NCBI RefSeq assembly: GCF_000427465.1
Contig: NZ_ATYB01000008.1
Span: forward strand, 682,001-746,000
Source: Sinorhizobium arboris LMG 14919
GTDB lineage: Bacteria > Pseudomonadota > Alphaproteobacteria > Rhizobiales > Rhizobiaceae
Direction: 5' to 3'
DNA: 64,000 bases
The first letter of the stretch is position 1, and each line of letters starts with the position of its first letter. The notes under the pieces are model-generated. The model was not told the origin of the DNA and did no database searches. It saw nothing but the letters and a program-made list of their open reading frames with translations. Position numbers and translations under genes: made by a program. Below, piece after piece: positions 17,137-25,433 of this stretch.

Positions 17137-19338
17137 ATGCAGCGTATACACGCCGCCGCGAAGGCAGTTCGTAATCATTTCCTGATGTTGCCGTCTATGT
17201 TGGGAGGGGAGAGGAGCAGCAGAGCACCGGCCGGAATGTTTTGGGCGATCAGCGGAGCCGCCCTTGATATCGGCTTCAGAAGGATAAGGGGAGCGGTCCG
17301 CAGCGTTCAGAAATATCCTGCCCTCTATCTTACCGACCTGGCATCGGTCGGCGTCGCACTCGCCGTGGCATTGTTGCTGCGCTACGGCATTGCAGAACTT
17401 TCTGCACGCCCGGGCACCGCTTCGGTGCTGCTCTGGTCCGGCGCGCAATACCTCGTCATATGCGCGGTCGTCTTCCCGCTTTCCGGCCTTTACAGCCGGA
17501 ATTGGAGATATGGCTCCATTTCCGACCTTTTCATCATCCTGCGGGCAGTGTTGCTGACCTCCTTGCTTCTTGTCTCGCTGCTGTTTTTCTCGACGAGACT
17601 CACCGACATCCCCCGCACTGTCGTCCCGATGCAGTCCCTCCTGCTCATCGCCTTCCTCGCAGCTGCGCGGCTGAGCTTTCGCGCCGAGGAATTCGCGCTG
17701 AGAAGGCCCATTTTCAAGTCCGGGCGCAACAAGGACGAACAAGGCGACAATAATCGAATTCCGCTGCTTCTCGTCGGTGCGGGCGATGCAGCCGATCTTT
17801 ACCTTCGGGCGCTCGCACGTGATCCCAACGCGACGTATACGCCCGTCGCTTGCCTGGACGGAAGCGAGGATCAGATCGGCATGAGCCTGCGCGGCGTGCC
17901 GATCGCCGGCCGTATTCAGGACTTCGAGCAGGTGGTTGCGGAGTTGCAGCAGCAGGGCAGACAGCCGCGCCACATCGTCTTCACGGAGGCCCCAGCAGGC
18001 TTCGGCGAGGAAGCATCCGACGACCTGTTGAGATCCGCCGAACGACTGGGCATTGCCGTTTCGCGCCTTTCCCAGATGACGGAGCTGAAGCGCGCCAAAG
18101 GCGACAACCCCTACGAGCTGCGCTCGATCGAACTGACCGATCTCCTGGAACGACCGCAGGCGGCCCTCGACCGGGAGGCTATCGGTCGGCTCGTTCGCGG
18201 CCGCAGGGTGCTCATCACTGGAGCCGGCGGCTCGATCGGCAGCGAGCTGACGACCCAGGTCGCCGCCTGCGATCCGGCGGAGATCGTCATGATCGACAAC
18301 ACCGAATACAATCTTTACGCGATCGACATGACGCTTACCGAAAGCTTCCCGGAGGTCCCGCGTTGGAGCTATCTTTGCAGTGTCCGGCGCAGTCAGCGCG
18401 TGGAAGAGATATTCGAGCGGCACCGGCCTGAACTCGTCTTTCATGCCGCGGCTCTGAAACATGTGCCCATGGTGCAGATGAATCCCTGCGAGGGCGTGCT
18501 CACCAACGTCGTCGGCACAATGAACGTCGCGAATGCGGCTAAGAAATACGGCACGCTCGCAATGGTCCAGGTGTCGACCGACAAGGTCGTCAACTCGACC
18601 AGCGTCATGGGCGCGACGAAGCGTCTTGCCGAGCTCTACTGCCAGGCGCTCGACCTGAACGGCCTCGAAACGGGTCTGGGCCCGCGCTTCATGACGGTCC
18701 GCTTCGGCAACGTGCTCGGTTCCAGTGGTTCGCTGATCCCGCTCTTCAAACGGCAATTGGCTCGCGGCGGTCCGCTGACCGTGACCGACGCGAATATGAC
18801 GCGCTTCTTCATGACGATCCGAGAAGCGGTGGAACTCACCCTGCAGGCCTCCGCCTATGGCTTTGAGAAGCAGCTCGGTCAGGGCGAAATCTTCGTTCTG
18901 GACATGGGCGAGCCGATCAAGATCATCGATATCGCCCGCAGGATGATCCGGCTTGCCGGCTTCACCCCGGACCGGGAGATCGAAATCAAGATCATCGGCT
19001 GCCGACCGGGCGAAAAGCTCTTCGAGGAGCTTTTCGACGAAACCGACAAGCGCATAGATTCGCCGGTGCCGGGCGTTCTCGGCGCAGTCCCCGAGCCCAT
19101 ACCCCTGCCGACGCTGAGGGACGCTTTCGCGCGCCTCCAGCGCCATTCGGAGCGGGGCAACGAGGCCGCAGTCGTTGCGGTCATGCGCGAGTTGCTGCCG
19201 CGATATGAGCATGAGGCCGAACACACGCGGGCGGCCGCCAGCAAGCGCACGCCGTCACGAGCCAAGAGCCGCGTCAAGGCCAAGGCGGGCAAGTCAGGAT
19301 CCGGCTATGGCGCGGAGCTCCGCTTGCCCGGGAGGTGA
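17137..19338 (+). CDS. FlaA1/CapD/WbpM-type nucleotide-sugar 4,6-dehydratase, membrane form
   Basis: The 733-residue protein is the long form of the family: four hydrophobic segments within residues 60-180, a first Rossmann-like domain (LLLVGAGDAADLYLRAL, near 210), and the catalytic short-chain dehydrogenase domain. The NAD(P)-binding motif GAGGSIGSE begins at residue 362. STDKVVNSTSVMGATK (480-495) carries the Met-x3-Lys pair that replaces Tyr-x3-Lys in this family. These enzymes convert UDP-GlcNAc-type sugars to 4-keto-6-deoxy products. GGAAGGGG lies five bases before ATG 17137. It probably supplies the keto-sugar for the aminotransferase. Confidence 0.92.
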   Translation: MQRIHAAAKAVRNHFLMLPSMLGGERSSRAPAGMFWAISGAALDIGFRRIRGAVRSVQKYPALYLTDLASVGVALAVALLLRYGIAELSARPGTASVLLWSGAQYLVICAVVFPLSGLYSRNWRYGSISDLFIILRAVLLTSLLLVSLLFFSTRLTDIPRTVVPMQSLLLIAFLAAARLSFRAEEFALRRPIFKSGRNKDEQGDNNRIPLLLVGAGDAADLYLRALARDPNATYTPVACLDGSEDQIGMSLRGVPIAGRIQDFEQVVAELQQQGRQPRHIVFTEAPAGFGEEASDDLLRSAERLGIAVSRLSQMTELKRAKGDNPYELRSIELTDLLERPQAALDREAIGRLVRGRRVLITGAGGSIGSELTTQVAACDPAEIVMIDNTEYNLYAIDMTLTESFPEVPRWSYLCSVRRSQRVEEIFERHRPELVFHAAALKHVPMVQMNPCEGVLTNVVGTMNVANAAKKYGTLAMVQVSTDKVVNSTSVMGATKRLAELYCQALDLNGLETGLGPRFMTVRFGNVLGSSGSLIPLFKRQLARGGPLTVTDANMTRFFMTIREAVELTLQASAYGFEKQLGQGEIFVLDMGEPIKIIDIARRMIRLAGFTPDREIEIKIIGCRPGEKLFEELFDETDKRIDSPVPGVLGAVPEPIPLPTLRDAFARLQRHSERGNEAAVVAVMRELLPRYEHEAEHTRAAASKRTPSRAKSRVKAKAGKSGSGYGAELRLPGR

Positions 19339-19531
19339 GGACGACGCGCACGATCGGTGCGCTCGCATCTGACGGCTGTCGCGGCTAGGCAGACCGCCGA
19401 TCGCAGGCCGCGTCGTGGCCAGATTTTGCGGCAGACGAGAAGAGTGTCCTGGCGCAGCCCGCATAGGCGGGCGACGCAGCAAGACGTTTGAATACCACCG
19501 CTCAGAGGTGGAGCCATCCGGGAGACGAGCA

Positions 19532-20758
19532 GTGAATCTTGTTGAAAAGACTTCTCGCACCAAGACCGAACACATCACGCAACGTCCGGCGAAACACAGC
19601 GGAGCGGTTTGCCCGTCTCGGCAGAAGCGAGTGATCGCCGTCGTCGCCAGCCTGACGGCATCTCTCGTGATCTTTCGGCTTGAACTGCTGAAGCGATTGG
19701 TCGCAGCCGGACACGACGTCATAGCCTTCGCCCCCGAACGCGACCCCCGGGTCGAGCAGGAGCTTGCGCGCATCGGGGTAGATTTCGTCCAGATCCCGAT
19801 GGCGCGCACCGGCCTCAATCCCCTGGAGGACCTGCGGACGTTCTGGGCGCTGCGGCGACACTTCGCCCGCCTGAAGCCGGACATCATCCTTCCCTACACC
19901 ATGAAGCCGATCATCTATGCCGGAATCGCGGCCAGGACGCTTGGAATAAAAGAGCGCTGCTTCCTCGTAACAGGCCTCGGACACATTTTTTCGGACGCCG
20001 CCGGGGGCTCACTCAAGGCGCGGGCCATCCGTCACCTCTGTGTTCGGCTGTACCGTGTGGCGCTGCGGGGTGCCCGCGTCGTCTTCGTTTATAACGACGC
20101 GGATGCGAACGACATTCGCCGCTACCGGATGCTGCGGGGCGATCTCTCGCCGACGATGATTTCCGGGTCAGGCGTCGATCTCGACCATTTCACCTTCTCC
20201 AAGCCGCCCCGCGGCGGGCCGACCTTCCTGATGGTCGCGCGACTGCTGCGCGACAAGGGCGTCGTCGAATATGTCGAAGCCGCGCGGATCGTGCGACGCG
20301 CTTTCCCGCATGCCAGATTTCAACTGCTCGGCCATTTCGACAGCAACCCGACGGCGATTTCCCGCGAGGAGATCGATGGCTGGGTGCGCGAGGGGATCCT
20401 CGACTATCTTGGCACGACAGTGGACGTAAGGCCGTATCTTGCGGCGTGCAACGTTTTCGTTCTGCCGTCCTATTACCGCGAAGGAATTCCGCGGAGCATT
20501 CTCGAGGCCCTGGCGACGGGACGGCCCGTGATCACGACCGATCTGCCGGGCTGCCGCGACACCGTGCGGCCGGGAGCCAACGGCATGGCCGTGAAACCGC
20601 GCGACGTCGCCGCACTCGCCGACGCGATGGCCTCCTTTGCGCAGGACCCGGACCTGGCAGAGAAAATGGGAAAGCGGTCGCGAGAGCTCGCGGAAACGAC
20701 GTTTGACGTCCACATGATCAACGCAATGCTGTTCGCTGGCATGCATCTAGCCGATTGA
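19532..20758 (+). CDS. GT4-family glycosyltransferase
   Basis: GTG 19532 with GGAG seven bases upstream gives 408 residues; the longer frame to 19415 adds 39 low-complexity residues and is unlikely. The N-terminal domain starts VIAVVASLTASLVIFRLELLKRLVAAGHDV and the C-terminal domain holds FLMVARLLRDKGV and the E-x7-E motif EGIPRSILEAL followed by GRPVITTDLPGCRDTV. This pattern is common in GT4 enzymes acting early in repeat-unit assembly (CapM/WbpT-like). The gene follows the dehydratase and precedes another GT4 gene. Donor and linkage are unknown. Confidence 0.87.
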   Translation: MNLVEKTSRTKTEHITQRPAKHSGAVCPSRQKRVIAVVASLTASLVIFRLELLKRLVAAGHDVIAFAPERDPRVEQELARIGVDFVQIPMARTGLNPLEDLRTFWALRRHFARLKPDIILPYTMKPIIYAGIAARTLGIKERCFLVTGLGHIFSDAAGGSLKARAIRHLCVRLYRVALRGARVVFVYNDADANDIRRYRMLRGDLSPTMISGSGVDLDHFTFSKPPRGGPTFLMVARLLRDKGVVEYVEAARIVRRAFPHARFQLLGHFDSNPTAISREEIDGWVREGILDYLGTTVDVRPYLAACNVFVLPSYYREGIPRSILEALATGRPVITTDLPGCRDTVRPGANGMAVKPRDVAALADAMASFAQDPDLAEKMGKRSRELAETTFDVHMINAMLFAGMHLAD

Positions 20759-20827
20759 AGAGGCTTTCATGGCGCCGCAGATCGGCCACCGAGAGCATCG
20801 CCGGAGCGGCAGACAAAAGGCGCTGCG

Positions 20828-21910
20828 ATGATAATGCATGTCATAACCAACTTCACCGCGAGTGCGGGCGCCGAAACGATGCTGGCGCGTCTGCTGCACG
20901 GAGCGACGGACGAGCGCATCATCGTGGTTTCCCTCATCGGCGTTTCCGAGAGGAACCGTCGTCTCGCCGACAATCCGCGAGCTGCCTATGTTTCGCTGGG
21001 AGCCGAATCGCTTGCAGCGCTTCCGGGCGCGATCCTGCGGCTTTCCAGGCTGATCCGGAAGGAGCGGCCCGACGTGATCCTCTGCTGGATGTACCATGCG
21101 ATGGTCGCCGGCACCCTGGCTGCGGGCATGGCGCGGTATCGGGCTCCGGTCTTCTGGAACGTCCGCCAATCCCTGGACGATCCCACCTCCCTTACGCGCA
21201 GTTCCCGAGTCGCGATTGCGGCTGCGAAACTGCTGTCGCACCGGCCGGCGGGAATAATCTACAACAGCGCGCGCGCTCTCGATCTGCATCGCGCCTATGG
21301 CTATTCAAACCGGAACGCGGTGGTGATTCCCAACGGATTCGAACTTCCGCATCTCGCGGCCCCCGAACCGCGAACGCCCCGGCGCATCGGCATTGTGGGC
21401 CGCTTTCACCCGCAGAAAGATCACGGAACGTTCTTCAAAGCGGCCGCTCAAGTGGTGAAAACTCACCCGCAGGCAGTCTTTTTCGCAGCCGGCAACGGAC
21501 TGGTTCGCGACAATCCGGCCGTTACCGGGCTGATGGCGCAAGCCGGCCTTCCGGCTCACGCCGTCGATCTCCGGGGAGAGATCAACGATATGCCCGCATT
21601 CTATCAAAGCATCGACCTCCTGGTTCTCTCATCGCGGACCGAAGGCTTCCCGAACGTTATTGCGGAGGCCATGAGTTACGGTAAGCCGATCGTCACGACG
21701 GACGTCGGCGATGCGGCCGCAGTTGCCGGAAAAGCCGGCATTGCCGTACCGCCACGCGATCCGCAAGCGCTCGCCGATGCAATGCGCGCCTTTCTCGACC
21801 TGCCGGAAGCGGAGTATGCGCGCTATTCGCGTACCGCGCGGGAACGCATCGAAAATGAGTACGCAATTGCCGCCGTGGCTGCAAAATATTCAGAATTCCT
21901 AATGGCTTAA
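20828..21910 (+). CDS. GT4-family glycosyltransferase
   Basis: The 360-residue protein is a compact GT-B enzyme. It starts IMHVITNFTASAGAETMLARLL, has RRIGIVGRFHPQKDHGTFF as the nucleotide-sugar half, and shows the E-x7-E motif EGFPNVIAEAM followed by GKPIVTTDVGDA. It lies 69 bases after the previous glycosyltransferase and is probably co-transcribed with it and the dehydratase. Its own sugar specificity cannot be read from sequence. Confidence 0.87.
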   Translation: MIMHVITNFTASAGAETMLARLLHGATDERIIVVSLIGVSERNRRLADNPRAAYVSLGAESLAALPGAILRLSRLIRKERPDVILCWMYHAMVAGTLAAGMARYRAPVFWNVRQSLDDPTSLTRSSRVAIAAAKLLSHRPAGIIYNSARALDLHRAYGYSNRNAVVIPNGFELPHLAAPEPRTPRRIGIVGRFHPQKDHGTFFKAAAQVVKTHPQAVFFAAGNGLVRDNPAVTGLMAQAGLPAHAVDLRGEINDMPAFYQSIDLLVLSSRTEGFPNVIAEAMSYGKPIVTTDVGDAAAVAGKAGIAVPPRDPQALADAMRAFLDLPEAEYARYSRTARERIENEYAIAAVAAKYSEFLMA

Positions 21911-21978
21911 AGTGAAGAATTGCCCACAACCAATCCATCTATTCCTGTCGCGTTTTCAGCGTTTTTCCGCAGGCACAT

Positions 21979-21996
21979 GCAATCACAAGTGATTGC
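21979..21996. promoter_or_regulatory. Perfect 18-base palindrome upstream of the RTX gene
   Basis: GCAATCAC and GTGATTGC are perfect inverted copies separated by AA, about 180 bases before the RTX start codon. A two-fold symmetric site of this size suits a dimeric regulator. No regulator gene lies in this part of the window, so the binding protein is unknown. Confidence 0.45.
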
Positions 21997-22176
21997 GAAA
22001 GATCTTCCCACGCAGTTGAAAGTATTTTGGCATTTCTAAGATAAGTAGTGTATACAGCTTTTCCTTGGGAAAGTGAACGTAACCTTGTCGGCAGGGCGCG
22101 ACTATAGGCTGAGGATCACTTTTGCGCCCTATTCTCAATTTACCCGCTCTCCGGCACACAGCTAGAGGAGATCGAA

Positions 22177-23340
22177 ATGATTCTGAAGGGAACCAATCTG
22201 TCCGACACGATCCGCGGCACCCTGAGCGATGATGAGATTTGGGGCTATGCGGGCGACGATTACCTCTACGGCGGCGATGGCAACGACCAGATCTTCGGCG
22301 GCGACGGTAACGACTACATCGTCGGCGGCCTCGGCGACGACTATGCCGAAGGCGGCGATGGCGACGACCGGTTCGACGGCGGCCTTGGGCACGACACGTT
22401 CAAGGGGGGATTGGGGAACGACATCTTCGATGGCGGTGACGGCAGCGACACCCTCGAAGGCGGAGACGGTCATGACCAGATCCTGGGCGGCCGGGGACAC
22501 GACAAGATTTTCGGTGGCGCGGGCGAAGAATACATCGACGCAGGCGACGGTGACGACATCATCTATGCCGGCTCGGGAGACGACGGCTTCAACAACCGGG
22601 TCAATCCCGCAACCGGACAGGTCACGCAGCAGGCGGTCGCCGGAGGCGCCGGCGACGACAGGATCTATGGTGAAGAAGGCAATGACGCTCTCAAGGGCCA
22701 ATCCGGCAATGATTGGGTCTATGGGGGCATCGGCAATGACATCGTCGATGGCGGCGACGGGAACAACTATCTCGACGGCGGCGACGGCGACGACATATTG
22801 GACTCCGAGGGCGGCGTCGACGAGGCGCACGGGGGCAGCGGCAACGACCGGATCGCCGTAGGCGCCGGCAACGACGTGGCCTTCGGGGATGACGGCGACG
22901 ACCTCATGTCCGGCGAACGGGGCGACGATGTGCTGAGCGGCGGCAACGGCCACGACCGCCTTTTCGGCGGCGACGGCAACGACACCCTGCGCGGCGACGC
23001 GGGCAGGGACGTTCTCGTTGGCGAGGCGGGTGCCGATTTTCTATGGGGCGGAGCCGATTCCGACCGATTCGTCTTCAAAGGTGCCCCGGTTCTCAGCGGC
23101 CAGGACACCATCATGGATTTCCAGGACGGCGTCGATATCCTCGTCATCGAGAAGCTCGGGGTCGCCCAGTACTCCAGTTCAGGCGCCGCGGGCACCGTCT
23201 ACGCCTATGACGCCACCGGCGGCGACGTGCTGGTACAAGGCTACGACTCCACCGGCCAAGCCTTCTCCATTCTGGTGGACGATCCCAACGGCACCCTTAG
23301 CGCCGCGAACTTTTCGAGCAGCGATTTCCTCTTCGCCTGA
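22177..23340 (+). CDS. RTX calcium-binding repeat protein, probably type I secreted
   Basis: Nearly all of the 387 residues are glycine- and aspartate-rich nonapeptides of the form GGxGxDxUx, roughly 27 copies, interrupted near residues 135-155 by FNNRVNPATGQVTQQAV. These form calcium-filled beta rolls outside the cell. The last 90 residues resemble the C-terminal part of RTX proteins (SDRFVFKG... DTIMDFQDGVDIL) and end in the short hydrophobic SSDFLFA, as expected of a type I secretion signal. There is no N-terminal signal peptide and no enzyme domain. GAGGAG precedes the ATG. It may bind the polysaccharide or act as an adhesin. No type I transporter genes lie in the window. Confidence 0.9.
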   Translation: MILKGTNLSDTIRGTLSDDEIWGYAGDDYLYGGDGNDQIFGGDGNDYIVGGLGDDYAEGGDGDDRFDGGLGHDTFKGGLGNDIFDGGDGSDTLEGGDGHDQILGGRGHDKIFGGAGEEYIDAGDGDDIIYAGSGDDGFNNRVNPATGQVTQQAVAGGAGDDRIYGEEGNDALKGQSGNDWVYGGIGNDIVDGGDGNNYLDGGDGDDILDSEGGVDEAHGGSGNDRIAVGAGNDVAFGDDGDDLMSGERGDDVLSGGNGHDRLFGGDGNDTLRGDAGRDVLVGEAGADFLWGGADSDRFVFKGAPVLSGQDTIMDFQDGVDILVIEKLGVAQYSSSGAAGTVYAYDATGGDVLVQGYDSTGQAFSILVDDPNGTLSAANFSSSDFLFA

Positions 23341-23372
23341 TCGCCGAAGGGGGCGTCGGCGCTGCACGTCCA

Positions 23373-23417
23373 GAGCGTTTCAGTGTTCGTTGAAATACCG
23401 GAACGCTCCAAGTTTTT
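23373..23417 (+). terminator. Intrinsic terminator of the RTX gene
   Basis: GAGCGTT (23373-23379) pairs with AACGCTC (23402-23408), with an inner TTTCA/TGAAA stem, followed by CAAGTTTTT. It begins about 30 bases after the RTX stop codon. Confidence 0.6.
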
Positions 23418-23498
23418 GAACCTAAACACTTCCAGGCGGAAAGCGGCGAGACTTCGCCTGGAAGTGCTGGGTGGAGGGCGTTGCGCGGCGAAATGCCC

Positions 23499-24437
23499 TT
23501 ACGCGGTCGTACTCCCATCCTGGAAATCCGTCAGACCCGTTATCGATCTCCATGCTTCGATCCCCTCACGGAAGGAGAGCGGCGCATAGTTCAGCTCGCT
23601 TGCGGCCTTGGAAACGTCGAGAGCCCTGAAGCCGCGCGGCTGCGCGTCGACGCTGCCGCCCTCAACTGAAATGAGATGGCGTTCCGCACCGACGGCATCG
23701 GCGACGATCTGGGCGGCTTCCAGCGACGTGGAAGCACGCCCGCTTCCCGCATTGAAGACGCCGCCGCCCTCTGCCTGCTCCGCGGCATCAAGCGCCAGCG
23801 TCACGACATCGTCGACATAAACGAGGTCGACGCTGTATTGCCCTCCGTCCTGAATAATCAGGGAGCGCCCGCTTCCAAGCGTGCGCACGAAAGTGGGCAC
23901 CATTCCGGTGCCGTGCATGCCGGGGCCGTAAACCGAAGCGAGGCGGAGCACCGTCACCGGCATCGCGCCGGATTTCCCGAAGGCGATCAGACAAATCTCG
24001 GCGGCGAGCTTGCTTGCCAGATAATAGCTCGCGCGGTGCACCGGAAAGGCCGGACTCGCTTCCGAAGCGGGGCCTGGGCCAGGAGCATAGACCTGGGCCG
24101 ATCCGAACTGGACAAATCGCTTCACGCCTTGCGAGGCCGCATCCATGGCGACGTGGATGGCCCCATTCGTGTTGATCTCGAAGCAGCGCGCGGCCTGACG
24201 CGCATCGCTGAGATCGGCGGGAATGTAGGCGGCAAGATGAAGAACGGCGTCGGATCGCCCCAGCGGAGGAAGGGGATCGCCGACCGACCATCTCTCGACG
24301 CGGAGACCCGCGCCCGTTCTGACTGCGGCCCGCTCGGGATCACGCACGAGTGCAGTGACCTCGCAACCTCTCTCCAGAGCGCGATCGATCAGTCTGGCAC
24401 CGATGAAGCCGGTCGCGCCGGTAACCGTCAGCCGCAT
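23499..24437 (-). CDS. NAD-dependent epimerase/dehydratase
   Basis: The 312-residue extended short-chain dehydrogenase starts MRLTVTGATGFIGARLIDRA, a nucleotide-binding GxxGxxG motif. VQFGSAQVYAPG and YYLASK give the catalytic Ser and Tyr-x3-Lys. SVDLVYVDDVV is the usual substrate-domain motif. It likely epimerises or reduces a nucleotide sugar. It is the last gene of the six-gene sulfate-activation operon, three bases after the ATP-grasp gene, and faces the RTX gene. The exact sugar is unknown. Confidence 0.85.
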   Translation of the reverse strand: MRLTVTGATGFIGARLIDRALERGCEVTALVRDPERAAVRTGAGLRVERWSVGDPLPPLGRSDAVLHLAAYIPADLSDARQAARCFEINTNGAIHVAMDAASQGVKRFVQFGSAQVYAPGPGPASEASPAFPVHRASYYLASKLAAEICLIAFGKSGAMPVTVLRLASVYGPGMHGTGMVPTFVRTLGSGRSLIIQDGGQYSVDLVYVDDVVTLALDAAEQAEGGGVFNAGSGRASTSLEAAQIVADAVGAERHLISVEGGSVDAQPRGFRALDVSKAASELNYAPLSFREGIEAWRSITGLTDFQDGSTTA

Positions 24438-24440
24438 TCC

Positions 24441-25433
24441 TCACACCGTTTCGTCGAGCTTCGCTGTGGCGGTAACCAGATCACCGGGTCTCACTACGGT
24501 TTCGGACCAGTGCCGCAATATCGTCACCGGCGTGATCGGGGGCTGCTCGACCGGCTCGCCGAAGAGGAGATGGCGGATGCACATCTCCACCTCGTTGAAA
24601 CCTGCATGGATCCTGACGGCCGTCGTTCCGGAAAACCGCGCATTAATCTCGAAAATGCGGGGAACACCGTCGTCCAGACGAAACTGGAAGTTAGCCGGGC
24701 CATAGGCGCCGAGAGCGTCGGCAGCTTCCGCCATCGCCTCGTTCAGTGCGGGGAAAGGCTCGGCAAATGCCCTGTAGGTATTGCCGTCGCGCAGGTCTCT
24801 GCGCATGACGATCGTCGCACGGCACTTCCCGCCGAAGGTCAGCGTCCCGGCGGTATATTCGCTCGTTTCGGAACCGACATATTTCTGGATGACGATGTCG
24901 GGCTGCTCTTCGACCGCACGCGCCAGTTGTTCGCGGTTGCGAATGACGCTGAATCCGATCGAACGTGCCCCGACTCTCGGCTTGACGATGAGCGGAAATC
25001 CGCAATCCCGTATCAGCATGTCTTCGTCGCCCGGCAGACAGGAGGGAACATATCCCAGGCCCCGCTCGCGAAGGAACTCGGAAGTCAGCCACTTGTCGTT
25101 GGCGATGGACACCACCCGCGGCGAACTGATGATCACTTTGGTTCCGTAGGTTCTCTCGATCGTTTCCCTGTTCGCCGCAAGGACCGGGAGTTCCACGTCG
25201 GTGCCCGGGATCAGGATGTCGGGCCGTTCGGCATGCAGGAGCTCTCCAAGACGGTCCAGATATGAAGGGTCCCTGGCCATTGGCACGAGATAGGCGGCAT
25301 CGCCCCAGTAAAGCCCCGCCGAGAGCGGGCTTGGGTCCCCCACGATTATCCTTGCGTTCAAAGCAGAGCGCCGCAAAGCGCGAATGATGCCCTGCCCGAG
25401 CAGGGCACCTGCCCCAGTGATAAAGACCTTCAT
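24441..25433 (-). CDS. ATP-grasp ligase (carbamoyl-phosphate synthase large-chain-like)
   Basis: ATG 25433 overlaps the PHP stop codon as ATGA, so translation is probably coupled; the frame is open further upstream but that part lies in the PHP gene. The 330 residues start MKVFITGAGALLGQGIIRAL, have a pre-ATP-grasp Rossmann fold, and the ATP-grasp lysine region PLIVKPRVGARSIGF and metal-binding FEINARFSGTTAVR. ATP-grasp ligases join a carboxylate to an amine or thiol via an acyl phosphate. Placed among sugar-modifying genes, it might add an amino acid to an amino sugar, but this is inference. Confidence 0.8.
   Translation of the reverse strand: MKVFITGAGALLGQGIIRALRRSALNARIIVGDPSPLSAGLYWGDAAYLVPMARDPSYLDRLGELLHAERPDILIPGTDVELPVLAANRETIERTYGTKVIISSPRVVSIANDKWLTSEFLRERGLGYVPSCLPGDEDMLIRDCGFPLIVKPRVGARSIGFSVIRNREQLARAVEEQPDIVIQKYVGSETSEYTAGTLTFGGKCRATIVMRRDLRDGNTYRAFAEPFPALNEAMAEAADALGAYGPANFQFRLDDGVPRIFEINARFSGTTAVRIHAGFNEVEMCIRHLLFGEPVEQPPITPVTILRHWSETVVRPGDLVTATAKLDETV

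Noticed and set aside
17038..19224. 728-codon minus-strand open frame
   Set aside because: It is antisense to the dehydratase gene, which has strong motifs and a good ribosome site.
22162..22953. 263-codon minus-strand open frame rich in Val, Ala and Ile
   Set aside because: It is the exact antisense of the RTX repeats; its periodicity comes from the GGxGxD codons and it has no ribosome site or domain.
22177..23100. Possible CRISPR or tandem DNA repeat
   Set aside because: The periodic DNA is the coding sequence of RTX nonapeptides; there are no constant repeats with unique spacers.
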